From: JBJEXX01 sp051886215
Lineage (GTDB): Bacteria; Bacillota_I; Bacilli_A; RF39; UBA660
Reading direction: 5' to 3'
Length of the DNA stretch: 64,000 nucleotides
Assembly: GCA_051886215.1 (NCBI GenBank)
Contig: JBJEXX010000111.1
Location: 14,429 to 78,428, forward strand
A model generated the notes under the pieces. That model did not search any database. It was not told where the DNA came from and was given only the letters and a program-made list of their open reading frames with translations. The stretch's first letter is position 1, and every line of letters begins with the position of its first letter. Positions 36,108 through 45,936 of the stretch are shown piece after piece. Both the position numbers and the translations under genes were made by a program.

Positions 36108-37163
36108 CTATTCTCCTTCATCATACATTGAATCAATTAAATCAAATAAATTATCTTCGATATCTATATTTATATCATCTTCATCTTTTTCTTTAGAACG
36201 TTTTTTCTTAGGTTCATCTGTTATTACTTGTTCTCTATCTTCTTCAGATACTTCTTCTTTTTCAGATCTAGTTTTTCTTTTAGACCTCGTTTTCTTTTTA
36301 CTATCTTTATAATCAACATTATATTCTAAACCAAGATCTTCAAAATATTCTTCAGCATCTCCCACTGTAACACTATCAACAATAGGCTTCATTTGTGTAT
36401 CTGTCATATCAATTGTATCATTATCTACATCTGTAATTTCAATATCATTAGTTTCTTCTATATCGTCCTCTATTTCACTTACTGTTGCTTCTGTAACTCC
36501 TTCAGGAATTCCAAAAGCTTTCGCACGAACTTCATCAAGATCTAATTTAGTAGAACTAAAACTAAATACTGGAGGATCTTTTCTTTCTGGTTTATTTTTT
36601 TCTCTAATTTCATCTGATTTATAATTTTTATCAAGCACTCCGTATACAGGAGAAATAACTGGAGAAGGTTTAAATGCTTTTACTTCTTTTCTATCTCTTA
36701 AACTATATGATGCTGAATTAAGATCTCTAGTATAACTATTAGAATATGGTTCTTTATGATAATCACTTTCATAGTTAACAGTAACTCTATCAGTATCACT
36801 TACTCCATATATATTATTTTCTCTTTTTGGTTCTTTATACTCAATTTTTTCATCTATTATATTTTCTTCTTCAGTTATTTCTTCTTCATCATCTAAAATA
36901 ACTTGAAATTTAAAATTATCATCAGAATTTTTTTTGAAATTTTCTTCAACTAAATCATCTTTAACATCATCTTCAATAAAATCCTCTAACTCTTCTATTG
37001 GTTCTTCTTCAATAATTTCTTTTTGTATTTCTTTAGGCTCTCTTTTAGGAACCTCAACTTTCTTTACTAATGGTTTCTCTTTTTTTACTTTTTTTGGTTT
37101 TTCTTCTACTTCAATCTCTTCTTCTTCAAAAAATACATTTTTTAATTTATCTAATAAACCCAT
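36108..37163 (-). CDS. acidic low-complexity protein with SPVYG motif
   Basis: 351 residues from ATG 37163 (GGAGG site); an ATG at 37178 overlapping the previous stop would add five. Starts MGLLDKLKNVFF, an amphipathic helix, followed by long Glu/Asp/Lys-rich stretches. A conserved-looking island FKPSPVISPVYGVLDKNY lies near residue 165, the rest being disordered in character. No enzyme motif. It sits in an envelope-type operon between a lipoprotein and DUF948/YtxH genes; a membrane-associated scaffold is possible but inferred. Confidence 0.6.
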   Translation of the reverse strand: MGLLDKLKNVFFEEEEIEVEEKPKKVKKEKPLVKKVEVPKREPKEIQKEIIEEEPIEELEDFIEDDVKDDLVEENFKKNSDDNFKFQVILDDEEEITEEENIIDEKIEYKEPKRENNIYGVSDTDRVTVNYESDYHKEPYSNSYTRDLNSASYSLRDRKEVKAFKPSPVISPVYGVLDKNYKSDEIREKNKPERKDPPVFSFSSTKLDLDEVRAKAFGIPEGVTEATVSEIEDDIEETNDIEITDVDNDTIDMTDTQMKPIVDSVTVGDAEEYFEDLGLEYNVDYKDSKKKTRSKRKTRSEKEEVSEEDREQVITDEPKKKRSKEKDEDDINIDIEDNLFDLIDSMYDEGE

Positions 37164-37177
37164 TTTAATAACCTCCA

Positions 37178-37846
37178 TTAATCCTCAGATTTATCTATTG
37201 TTATTTGATCATCTGTTGGCAACTCTCCATCTACATCATAATATTTATCATATTCTTGAACATATTGCAAGAAACTACTAGTATCTTTTTCTTCATCAAA
37301 TAAACTAAATTGTTCTGATGAATAGTTAAGTTTATTATCACCAACCATACTTTCTATTATATTTCTATTAAACTGTATTGAATTCAAAATATAACAAATA
37401 TTAATAACAGAATCTTTTAAATCATCTTTTTTTACATAAGTTTCTATTTTTGCGTAATTATAATAAGCCTCAATATAATAATCATCATCATTTTCTTTAA
37501 TATCAATATATCCAGTCTTATTTTTATAATTAATATTTTTAGAAAAATATAAGTTACCATTTTCTTTATGTTTTATATTATTTTTATAATAATAAGAAAT
37601 AATATCAACATATAAATAATAATCATTATTATTATAAGATAATAGTTGATTATAATCATGTTTTTCTTTTAATATTACTCCGTGCGGTATATAGTATTTA
37701 TAACCTTCCAAAACAACATTATCTAATTTAATATTTTGTTCTAAAACTTTATCTATTACAACATCTAAATCATCATAATTAAAACTATTAATACTACAAC
37801 CAGTAACTAACAATACTGCCAAGAGTAAAACAAATAATTTTTTCAT
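37178..37846 (-). CDS. putative lipoprotein
   Basis: 222 residues with a lipoprotein signal peptide: MKKLFVLLLAVLLVTGC, cleavage before Cys 17. The mature part is rich in Tyr, Asn and Asp and predicted mostly beta. No family recognised. GGTGG site. It starts the envelope-type operon that continues with the acidic protein, DUF948 and YtxH genes. Confidence 0.75.
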   Translation of the reverse strand: MKKLFVLLLAVLLVTGCSINSFNYDDLDVVIDKVLEQNIKLDNVVLEGYKYYIPHGVILKEKHDYNQLLSYNNNDYYLYVDIISYYYKNNIKHKENGNLYFSKNINYKNKTGYIDIKENDDDYYIEAYYNYAKIETYVKKDDLKDSVINICYILNSIQFNRNIIESMVGDNKLNYSSEQFSLFDEEKDTSSFLQYVQEYDKYYDVDGELPTDDQITIDKSED

Positions 37847-37900
37847 ATTCCACCTACTCTTATATCATTATAACAAATTTTTTACAATTTATCTACTATT

Positions 37901-38530
37901 TTAATCTTTATATCCTTTTAACTCATATATTCTATTATTTAAACTAACAAATTTATCTTCATATTCAGTAGTTATTCTTTCTTCATCCTCTATTTTATGC
38001 AAATCCAAACTAACATCTTTTAATTTATAACCATAATCACTCATACTCTCAATAGAATATTCAAACAAGTGCTGATTATCAGTTCTAAGATAGATACTTT
38101 TTTCATTTTTAAATAAATTTTCATATTTATTTAAAAACACCGGAGAAGTAAGTCTTCTTAATGCATGTCTTTTTTTAGGCCATGGATCTGAAAAATTTAA
38201 ATAAATCCTATCTATTTCATGAGAAAAAACTTCATCTATATTTAAAGCATCCATTCTAATAATATAAAGATTTGGAAGTTCTTCTTTCACCCTTTCTATA
38301 AGTCTTGCTAAAACACTATCAAACTTTTCAATCCCTATAAAATTAATATTAGGATATTTCAAAGCATTTTCATAAACAAATTTACCTTTCCCAGAACCTA
38401 TCTCAATATATATTGGATTATTATTTTTAAATAATTCATGCCAATGACCTTTATAAATAATTGGATCTACTATTAAAAAATTACAATTATTCAAAATTTC
38501 TTCTTTATTTTTTACATTTCTTAGTCTCAT
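37901..38530 (-). CDS. trmB: tRNA (guanine-N7-)-methyltransferase
   Basis: 209 residues from ATG 38530 (AGGTG site); a GTG three codons upstream is possible. SAM-binding IEIGSGKGKFVYENA, NFIGIEKFDSVLAR, YLNFSDPWPKKRHALRR and ERITTEYEDKF are all TrmB hallmarks. It makes m7G46 in tRNA. Confidence 0.96.
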   Translation of the reverse strand: MRLRNVKNKEEILNNCNFLIVDPIIYKGHWHELFKNNNPIYIEIGSGKGKFVYENALKYPNINFIGIEKFDSVLARLIERVKEELPNLYIIRMDALNIDEVFSHEIDRIYLNFSDPWPKKRHALRRLTSPVFLNKYENLFKNEKSIYLRTDNQHLFEYSIESMSDYGYKLKDVSLDLHKIEDEERITTEYEDKFVSLNNRIYELKGYKD

Positions 38531-38606
38531 ATAAAACACCTATGAATATTATACAATATAGTAACTAAAAAATAAAGTAATCATAAAATAAAAAAGAGGA
38601 GATATT

Positions 38607-38807
38607 ATGAATAATCAAATACCATTTTTTATGCCAATGTATCCAAATAATAGATTAGATAATAATATTATTGAAAGATTAAATATAATTGAAAAAAGAT
38701 TAGACAAAATTGAAGAAAGAATTACAAATTTAGAGAAGACAAAAATAATAAAATTGGAGAACAAAAAAAATTCTTATGAAAATTTTAAAGAAGGATACAT
38801 GATTTAA
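38607..38807 (+). CDS. small coiled-coil protein
   Basis: 66 residues: NNQIPFFMPMYPNNR, Pro/Met/Asn-rich, then a heptad helix (IIERLNIIEKRLDKIEERI). GGAGAT site and its own terminator. The look resembles small spore or coat-associated proteins of Firmicutes (for example YrfK/CotF-type heads), but no family is assigned. Function unknown. Confidence 0.65.
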   Translation: MNNQIPFFMPMYPNNRLDNNIIERLNIIEKRLDKIEERITNLEKTKIIKLENKKNSYENFKEGYMI

Positions 38808-38817
38808 TAATTGAATT

Positions 38818-38848
38818 GTATAAAGGTTTTTACCTTTATTTTTTTTTA
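38818..38848 (+). terminator. terminator after the small coiled-coil gene
   Basis: ATAAAGG and CCTTTAT pair around a 6-base loop, then a long T run. Confidence 0.75.
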
Positions 38849-38886
38849 AATAACGTTTATACTAATATTATAAGGATGTGTTCATA

Positions 38887-40185
38887 ATGAAATTTTTAAC
38901 AAATGTTCCTAAAAAAGAATATGAAAAGTTTGTAACTTCACATGAAAAAGCTCATTTTCTACAAAGCTATAGTTGGGGAGAATTCGCTAAAAGAGAAAAA
39001 GGATTAATACCTTATTATGTAGGATTAAAAGATAAAGATAAATTGGTTGCGACTGCTTTATTATTAGAAAAAAAATTACCATTAGGCTTCAGTTATTTTT
39101 ATAGTCCACGTGGTTATGTAATAGATTTTAAAAATAAAAAACTATTAACAGAATTTCATAATAATATTATAAGTTTTATAAAAAAACAAAAAGCAATTTT
39201 TATAAAAATAGATCCAGATATAGTAATAAACAAACAAAACTATTTAAATGAAAAGCAAGACATAAATTCTGATGAATTAAAACAAAAATTAGATAATATA
39301 GTAAGTTTAGGCTATCGTCATCAAGGATTTACTAAATATTTTGAAACAATGCAACCAAGATTAACTTTTAGAATAGATATGAATGATACTTTAGAAAACA
39401 TTGAAAACAAATTTTCAAAAACTACTAAACAAAGAATTAAAAAAGCTGAAAAATTAGGTGTTGAAACATATCTAGGTAATAAAGACGATATAAAAACATT
39501 CTATAATTTAATGCTTTTAACTGAAAATAGAAAAGATTTTGTATCTCATAATCTAGAATATTATGAAAAATTATATGATATATATAATAAAGACAATAAA
39601 ATGTTATTATTTTTAGGTAAAGTAAATATAGATAAAATATTAAAAATATTAGATAAAGATAAAAGTGAAATAAAAAAAGAATTAGAACAATTTGATACAA
39701 AAGAAACATTAGGAAAAAGTGCTCACAATAAACAAAAAGAATTATTGAAGCGCTTAGATAAAATAAATCTAGATATTAAAAATTATCAAGAAAACAAAGA
39801 AAAATATGGAAACGAAATAGTATTAAATGCCCATGTAATATTAACTTATAAAGATAAAGCTTGGGTAGTTTATGCTGGCAATCATAATATTTTAACTGAA
39901 ACATATTCTAATTATTTAACATACAAACATCATATTGAATATTGTTATGAAAATAGTATAAAGATGTATGATCAATTTGGTACTGTTAAAGATTTTGAAA
40001 ACAAAAGATATAAAGGACTTCATGAATTCAAGAAAAAATTTGGTGGTGATTATACAGAATTTTGTGGAGAATATGATTATATCACAAATAAACCAATGTA
40101 TTTTGTATTTACTAAATTAGTTCCATTATATAGAAATATAATTAAAAATATTGCTAAAATTATTAATAGGAGGAAAGAACAATGA
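38887..40185 (+). CDS. FemABX-type peptidyltransferase 1
   Basis: 432 residues from ATG 38887 (AAGGATG site). FemAB/MurMN fold: two GNAT-like halves with SYSWGEFAKREKG, FSYFYSPRGYVIDF, TFRIDMNDTLENIENKF and YDQFGTVKDFENKRYKGLHEFKKKFGG, plus an inserted helical arm (about 230-300) as in FemA. The family adds amino acids from aminoacyl-tRNA to the peptidoglycan stem peptide. It overlaps the next gene by ATGA, so the two are translationally coupled. Donor amino acid not known. Confidence 0.88.
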   Translation: MKFLTNVPKKEYEKFVTSHEKAHFLQSYSWGEFAKREKGLIPYYVGLKDKDKLVATALLLEKKLPLGFSYFYSPRGYVIDFKNKKLLTEFHNNIISFIKKQKAIFIKIDPDIVINKQNYLNEKQDINSDELKQKLDNIVSLGYRHQGFTKYFETMQPRLTFRIDMNDTLENIENKFSKTTKQRIKKAEKLGVETYLGNKDDIKTFYNLMLLTENRKDFVSHNLEYYEKLYDIYNKDNKMLLFLGKVNIDKILKILDKDKSEIKKELEQFDTKETLGKSAHNKQKELLKRLDKINLDIKNYQENKEKYGNEIVLNAHVILTYKDKAWVVYAGNHNILTETYSNYLTYKHHIEYCYENSIKMYDQFGTVKDFENKRYKGLHEFKKKFGGDYTEFCGEYDYITNKPMYFVFTKLVPLYRNIIKNIAKIINRRKEQ

Positions 40186-41486
40186 AATTAGTTGAACTAG
40201 AAGAAAAAGAATTTAAAAAGTTTGCTGATAAACATGAACAAATTACATTTCACCAAACTATAAATTGGGGTAATTTAAAAAAGACTAATGGTTGGATTTC
40301 TCATTATATAGGTGCTATGATTAATAAAAAAATAGTTGCCGGAGCTTTAATTTTAGAAAAAACAACTCCATTAAAAAAGAATATGTTTTATTCACCAAGA
40401 GGCTTCCTAATTGATTATAATGACAAAAAATTATTAAAAGAATTTACTATTGAAATTAAAAAATACTTAAAAAATAAAAATGGTATCTTTTGTAAAATAG
40501 ATCCATATGTTATTCATAAAGAAAGAGATATTGATGGAAATATTATTAAAGATGGTATTGATAACACTAATGTAATTAATAATTTAAAAGAATTAGGATA
40601 TAAACATTTTGGATTTAACTTAATGCAAGATACACTCCAACCAAGATGGATGTTTACTCTAACATTTAATGGTAAGAACGAAGAAGAAATAATGAAAGAA
40701 ATGGATCCAAAAACTAGACAATTACTTAGAAAAAATGAAAGAAGTTGTATCAAATGTAGGGAAATAAGTTATGATGAAATAAAAACTTTTAAAGATATTA
40801 TGCAACATACAGGAGATAGAAGAGACTTTATAGATAGACCATTATCTTATTATCAAGATATGTGGAACAATTTACATGACGATGGAATATTTAAAATATT
40901 ATTTGTAGAACTTCATACAAAAGAATATATTAATGTCTTAGAAGAAGAAATAAATCAATTAAAAAAAGAGATGAAAGAAAGAGCCTATAAAAAAGATAAT
41001 AATATTTTAAAAATGAATGAAAAAAAATTTAACTCTCATCAAAAACAAGATGAAGAAACTATAAAAAGAAATGAAAAGAAGATAAAAGAAATAAAAGCTT
41101 TACAAAAACAATATGGAGATATTATTACAATGGGTGGAATATCATTTTTAATATATGGAGATGAAGTATTATCTTTAAATGGTGGTACATACGCTGAATT
41201 TATGAATTTTAATTCTGCCTATACACTACATTGGGAAATGGTAAAGTACGCCATTAATAATGGTTATAAAAGATATAATTTTTATGGTATAACTGGCGAC
41301 TTTAATGAATCTAATCCTCTATATGGCTTATACTTATTTAAAAGAGGCTTTGGAGGAGAAGTAACTGAACTTATAGGAGAATTTGATCTAGTAATAAATA
41401 AACCATATTATTACTTATATAAGCTAGCTTTTTCTTCATATAAAGCACTTAAAAATATAAAAAATAAGTTAAGAAAAAACAGGTAA
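40182..41486 (+). CDS. FemABX-type peptidyltransferase 2
   Basis: 434 residues with an AGGAGG site. NWGNLKKTNGW, MFYSPRGFLIDYND, WMFTLTFNGKNEEEIMKEMDPKTRQLLRKNE, a long coiled-coil arm (about 245-305), ALNGGTYAEF-like (here SLNGGTYAEFMNF) and RYNFYGITGDF. It is clearly paralogous to its neighbour and to a third gene at 42983. Coupled paralogues suggest successive additions to the cross-bridge. Confidence 0.88.
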   Translation: MKLVELEEKEFKKFADKHEQITFHQTINWGNLKKTNGWISHYIGAMINKKIVAGALILEKTTPLKKNMFYSPRGFLIDYNDKKLLKEFTIEIKKYLKNKNGIFCKIDPYVIHKERDIDGNIIKDGIDNTNVINNLKELGYKHFGFNLMQDTLQPRWMFTLTFNGKNEEEIMKEMDPKTRQLLRKNERSCIKCREISYDEIKTFKDIMQHTGDRRDFIDRPLSYYQDMWNNLHDDGIFKILFVELHTKEYINVLEEEINQLKKEMKERAYKKDNNILKMNEKKFNSHQKQDEETIKRNEKKIKEIKALQKQYGDIITMGGISFLIYGDEVLSLNGGTYAEFMNFNSAYTLHWEMVKYAINNGYKRYNFYGITGDFNESNPLYGLYLFKRGFGGEVTELIGEFDLVINKPYYYLYKLAFSSYKALKNIKNKLRKNR

Positions 41487-41502
41487 AACCCTGTTTTTAT
41501 TT
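41475..41502. terminator. bidirectional terminator between converging units
   Basis: AAAAACAGG and CCTGTTTTT form a hairpin with T on both sides; it includes the last codons of FemABX 2 and reaches the stop of the opposite gene. Confidence 0.75.
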
Positions 41503-42060
41503 TAATATTTTACCACTAGTAACAAAGTCTAAATAATCATCTGCACTTAAATGATTATTAGGTTCTTTATATTCAAATAACTTTATAGCGCCTATTTCTT
41601 CTTTTGAAATATTATATTCGTTTTTAAGAAACTTTATATACCTACTTAATTGATCATTTAATAAATCATCAATAAATAAATATTTATGAACTCCACCATT
41701 AGGAGCATCAGAGTTTTCAAACCAACACCAATTATTATTATCTTTAAATATTAAAAATGAATGAGTTGGATATATATTATCATAATCTAATAAAACCATT
41801 TCAAAAACTGTTTTAACTTCATATCCATGTTCTAAAAACCAAATTCTTTCAAATTCTACTTGATCCCAACAATTACCTAATTTAGTATTTAAAACATCAC
41901 TATGATTTTCTAATACATAAACATCTCTCCAAATATCATTAAAATCAGCTTCAACAGGAGTATGCACTTTATTAAATTTATCTAAATAACCATAACTAAT
42001 ATTATACTTCATCCAATCATATAACTCTTCTGGAGTTACTATATCTTTATATTCTTTCAT
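41497..42060 (-). CDS. transglutaminase-like superfamily protein
   Basis: 187 residues. A possible Cys-His-Asp triad: Cys in LGNCWDQVEFER near 86, His in YPTHSFLIF near 121, and the acidic position in WFENSD near 136, in the spacing of transglutaminase-like cysteine hydrolases. No signal peptide. GGGGATT site. Substrate unknown; it could be a peptidase or amidase acting on cytoplasmic or wall precursors. Call is from motif spacing only. Confidence 0.6.
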   Translation of the reverse strand: MKEYKDIVTPEELYDWMKYNISYGYLDKFNKVHTPVEADFNDIWRDVYVLENHSDVLNTKLGNCWDQVEFERIWFLEHGYEVKTVFEMVLLDYDNIYPTHSFLIFKDNNNWCWFENSDAPNGGVHKYLFIDDLLNDQLSRYIKFLKNEYNISKEEIGAIKLFEYKEPNNHLSADDYLDFVTSGKILK

Positions 42061-42103
42061 ATTGAATCCCCACTTATAGATATATTATAAAACATAAAAT
42101 AAA

Positions 42104-42928
42104 TTAATGTAAAGAAAGAAGAACAAGACCTAAAAAAACTATTATTATATTAATTAATTCTTTTATATTAGGCTTATTTTTAATTCTTAATAAAAATGCT
42201 AATAAAGTAGTTATGATCAAAGTAATAGGTTTAATCATTTGAGAATATATAACAGCATTACTAGATAAATAATTCGCAGAGTATATAAGACCAAAATTAA
42301 ATATTTGTTGAATAAAAAGAATTACTAATATTTTTTTACTTATTTTAAAATCAATATTCTTATTTTTTACATTAACTAATACTAATATAATATTTAAAAG
42401 TAAGATATATAGAGAATTAGACCAATATTTTAAAATATAAAAAGCAACATATCCAATTCCTAAATCAGTAATTATTCTAATAATTAAATCTTTTTTTAAA
42501 TCTTTTAAAGATAGTTTTACTTTTGAAAAAGAAAAAATACCATAAATTATTAATATAATAGAAATTACTGAAATTAAAGAAAAAGTTTTAATTTTAATAA
42601 TACAATCAATAACATACGCGAATAATATAGACAAAGACATGTAAGTAGTAACTTCATGAGGTTCCAAATATTTTAAAATTCCTACAATAGATTGTTGTTT
42701 ATAATATCTAAAGATCATAGCTAGAAATAATAATAAAATTGGAATTATACTAAAAGAAAATCTTATTTTATCAAAACACATAGTAAAAATAGCAAATGGA
42801 ATGATGAATAAACACTCAAAGAAAAAATACGTCTTTTTACTTATACCACTTGAAACAATTAATTTATCTAAATAAGTAGAAAGAGTACTACAAAAAGATC
42901 CTATAATCATAATAATAAATAAATTCAT
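42104..42928 (-). CDS. EamA/DMT-family transporter
   Basis: 274 residues with about ten membrane helices in two halves, and the EamA-like features SGISKKTYFFFECL, YLEPHEVTTYMSLSILFAYV and SSNAVIYSQMIKPITLIITTLLAFLL. Probable exporter of a small metabolite; substrate not predictable. It lies between FemABX genes. Confidence 0.8.
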   Translation of the reverse strand: MNLFIIMIIGSFCSTLSTYLDKLIVSSGISKKTYFFFECLFIIPFAIFTMCFDKIRFSFSIIPILLLFLAMIFRYYKQQSIVGILKYLEPHEVTTYMSLSILFAYVIDCIIKIKTFSLISVISIILIIYGIFSFSKVKLSLKDLKKDLIIRIITDLGIGYVAFYILKYWSNSLYILLLNIILVLVNVKNKNIDFKISKKILVILFIQQIFNFGLIYSANYLSSNAVIYSQMIKPITLIITTLLAFLLRIKNKPNIKELINIIIVFLGLVLLSLH

Positions 42929-42937
42929 AATAACACC

Positions 42938-42984
42938 AAAAAAACACTTATATAAATATTAAATGTTTATTTATAAAAAGTGTT
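42938..42984 (-). terminator. terminator after FemABX 3
   Basis: AACACTT pairs with AAGTGTT across a long AT-rich loop, then seven or eight T on the minus strand. Confidence 0.5.
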
Positions 42985-44203
42985 ATTTTTTTATTTTAGA
43001 AATTATTTTAAATATGTAATAGAAAATACTAGTAGGAAGTTCATACTCACCTATTAATTCTTCTACATAACCAGTAAAACCTTTCTTAAAATCATATATT
43101 CCATAATTCTCTGGATGTTCATTGATATTAGCAGGTATTCCATAAAAATTATACCTTCTAAATTTATCATTATTTTTAATTCCTCTAGTAATCATTTCCC
43201 ACTGAATAATGTATGGAGCACATAAATACATATATTCTTTATAATTACCTCCAAATAAATAGACTATCTCATCACCATAAGTAATAAATACACCACCAGA
43301 TAAAGGAATAATATTACCATGTGCTTTCTTTAATACCTTCGCATCACTTATTTTTTCTTCAATTCCCGCAATTACTTCTTGTTGTTTATCCATTTTTTCA
43401 ACTGTTGCGTTATTTTTCATCAAAGTATTTAATTTATCTTTTTCTTCTTCTAATTGTTTCTTATGCTCTTTTATATATTCTTGTAAATGTATTTCCGCAA
43501 CAATATAATTAATTTCATCTTTTGGTTTAAATAATTTATACATATCTTGAAAATATTTTAAATCTCTATTAGAAAAACCTTTTCTATTACTAGTAGAATC
43601 AGTTAAATCTTTTATTAAACTAAGTTCATCATAAGGAACCTCTCTAATATGAATTGCGTTTTTTAAACCTTTATTTATATTTCTTCTAGTAAAAGAACGC
43701 ATTCTTTTTAATAAATCTTGTTCAGTTACATCTAAATCTAAACAAAACATCCAACCTACTTGTTCTAAATTTTGACTTTTCTTAAATCCTAAATTAAATA
43801 GATTATCAACTATTTTAGAATTATCTAAACCTTCCTCAACAATATTTCCATCTATATCTCTTTCTTTATATATAACATATGGATCTATTCTTAATATATA
43901 ACCATTTTTTTTCTTTATATATTTTTTTAAGTTATCAGCAAAAAATGTTAATAAGTCTATATCATTAAAATCAATTAAAAATCCTCTTGGTGAATAAAAT
44001 TCATATTTTCCAAAGTGTCTTTTTTTTGATACTAACATCGTTGCACAAACAATCTTATTTTTATTTTTTACTCCAACATAATTAACATTCCAACCAGACT
44101 TTTTTCTTAATTTACCTATTTCTGGAGTTTGTAAAAAAGTCTTTAAAGGATGTTTATCTAAAAATTTTCTAAATTCATTTTCTTTTAATTCAATAAATTC
44201 CAT
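42983..44203 (-). CDS. FemABX-type peptidyltransferase 3
   Basis: 406 residues; EFIELKENEFRKFLDKHP start, YEFYSPRGFLIDFND, WMFCLDLDVTEQDLLKRMRSFTRRNI, a helical arm (about 235-285), LFGGNYKEYMYL and RRYNFYGIPANINEH. Third paralogue in the window. AAGGAG site. It follows the flippase gene by one base (44203 to 44205), tying bridge formation to precursor export. Confidence 0.88.
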   Translation of the reverse strand: MEFIELKENEFRKFLDKHPLKTFLQTPEIGKLRKKSGWNVNYVGVKNKNKIVCATMLVSKKRHFGKYEFYSPRGFLIDFNDIDLLTFFADNLKKYIKKKNGYILRIDPYVIYKERDIDGNIVEEGLDNSKIVDNLFNLGFKKSQNLEQVGWMFCLDLDVTEQDLLKRMRSFTRRNINKGLKNAIHIREVPYDELSLIKDLTDSTSNRKGFSNRDLKYFQDMYKLFKPKDEINYIVAEIHLQEYIKEHKKQLEEEKDKLNTLMKNNATVEKMDKQQEVIAGIEEKISDAKVLKKAHGNIIPLSGGVFITYGDEIVYLFGGNYKEYMYLCAPYIIQWEMITRGIKNNDKFRRYNFYGIPANINEHPENYGIYDFKKGFTGYVEELIGEYELPTSIFYYIFKIISKIKK

Positions 44204-44204
44204 A

Positions 44205-45857
44205 TTATCTCCTTAATTTTAATTTACGCAAAATATTGTTAATAAATTCTTTACCAAAAATATTAGCAATGGTATTAGTTTTTAAAGTAACTATGAAATA
44301 AACAATCGCACCTACTATAGCGTAGAACAAAATTATAAATATATTCATCATTCTAGAAGAAGCTACTTCTGGTATAAATAATCTTAGTATACAAATTACA
44401 ACACTCATAATAATAGACGCAATAATCATATTAAATAATTCTTTTATAGTATCTTCATAACTAACTTTATATTTTTTATTAATAAATAATAACATAATTA
44501 TAGCTGAAATAGAAAAACCTAAAATAGAACCTGTAATTGCTCCATAAAACGCTGGTAAACCCATATTATTAAAAGCGTACATTAATGGAACATTTAAACA
44601 TAATTTAATTAAAAGACCAGAAATAAGACCAATAAACACCATTTTATACTCTTTTAAAAGCTGAGTAATAGTAATAGCTAGTGTAAATACAGAAGTAAAT
44701 AACGCTACAAAAATTGAATAAGCAAAAGTTATTGTTCCATAATAATTATCACCATAAAATAACATCCATACTGGTTTTGATAATAAACTAAGACCAACAG
44801 TCATTGGTATTGATACATATAACATAGATTGAAAAGCTTTATTTATTCCTCTTTTTACTCCTTTCATGTCTCCGTTTACAAAATTAGCAGTTAAATGTGG
44901 AATTAAAGAAGTAACAATACCTGTTCCTATTGCCGTAACAATATTATTTAATTTAGCTCCCCATGTTGATAAAACACCCATAACATTTTCGGCATCATTA
45001 ACATTAAAACCAATACCATTAACTAAAGTCTTTACTAAAGTAACCATATCAATAGTATTATAGAAAGGTTTTAAAACATCAATCATAACAAAAGGAAAAG
45101 CATACATAAATAACTTTTTGGCAACTTCCTTAGTACTTATTTTAGGCTCTTCAACTTTAGATTTTGTTTCATTCAATTGCTTTTTATTTTTTCTAACTAC
45201 ACTAAGTATATAAATAAAAGATACTAAAGCTCCAAAAGTTGCCCCAAATACCGCAACTCCAACAGTTGTTTTTAATGATAAATTAAACACTTTTAAAGAT
45301 AAGAAGCTTCCACCAACTATAACAATAACACGTGATACTTGTTCTAATATTTGAGAAATAGAAGTAGGTGTAATATATTTATGACCTTGTAAATAACCTC
45401 TATAAATACTAGCAACTGGAACTACTAAAATAGCAGTTGAAATAACCCTTACTACAAAAGTAATATCTTCAATACTATTACCACCACTTATATCACCAAT
45501 TATCATTTTGGCAAAAACTGGCGCAAAAGCGAACATAATTACAAAACAGAATATACCTAATATTATAGATACTCGTCTACCTATATTAAAAGCTTCCTTC
45601 TTAGCTTTATAATAACCTAAAGTATTATATTCGCTAATGATTTTACTCATCGCTAAAGGAATACCTGCATAGCCAATTCCTAAAAAAATCATATATATAT
45701 TATAAGCATAACCATATAAAGAACCAGCTTCATCTCCTATTAAAGCATAAAAAGGTATAACATATAAAATACCTAAAACTTTAGTTATTACAATACCTAA
45801 AGTTGCTATAAAGGCTCCTTGCATAAAACTATTCTTTCTTAACTTCTTACTTTTCAT
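44205..45857 (-). CDS. MOP-family lipid flippase (MurJ/SpoVB-like)
   Basis: 550 residues from ATG 45857 (AGAGGT site). About 14 membrane helices; start GAFIATLGIVITKVLGILYVIPF, IPLAMSKIISEYNTLG, YRGYLQGHKYITPTSISQILEQ. This is the YtgP/SpoVB branch of polysaccharide and lipid II flippases. Because the next gene is FemABX 3, lipid II flipping (MurJ role) is likely, but a sporulation (SpoVB) role is also possible. Confidence 0.87.
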   Translation of the reverse strand: MKSKKLRKNSFMQGAFIATLGIVITKVLGILYVIPFYALIGDEAGSLYGYAYNIYMIFLGIGYAGIPLAMSKIISEYNTLGYYKAKKEAFNIGRRVSIILGIFCFVIMFAFAPVFAKMIIGDISGGNSIEDITFVVRVISTAILVVPVASIYRGYLQGHKYITPTSISQILEQVSRVIVIVGGSFLSLKVFNLSLKTTVGVAVFGATFGALVSFIYILSVVRKNKKQLNETKSKVEEPKISTKEVAKKLFMYAFPFVMIDVLKPFYNTIDMVTLVKTLVNGIGFNVNDAENVMGVLSTWGAKLNNIVTAIGTGIVTSLIPHLTANFVNGDMKGVKRGINKAFQSMLYVSIPMTVGLSLLSKPVWMLFYGDNYYGTITFAYSIFVALFTSVFTLAITITQLLKEYKMVFIGLISGLLIKLCLNVPLMYAFNNMGLPAFYGAITGSILGFSISAIIMLLFINKKYKVSYEDTIKELFNMIIASIIMSVVICILRLFIPEVASSRMMNIFIILFYAIVGAIVYFIVTLKTNTIANIFGKEFINNILRKLKLRR

Positions 45858-45893
45858 ATTGACCTCTTTTCTATAGTCAATATATATTGTAAC

Positions 45894-45919
45894 AAAAAAA
45901 TGATATTTATTCAATATCA
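45894..45919 (-). terminator. terminator after the 45937 gene
   Basis: TGATATT and AATATCA pair, followed by seven T on the minus strand. Confidence 0.75.
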
Positions 45920-45936
45920 CTTAATTTACATATATA

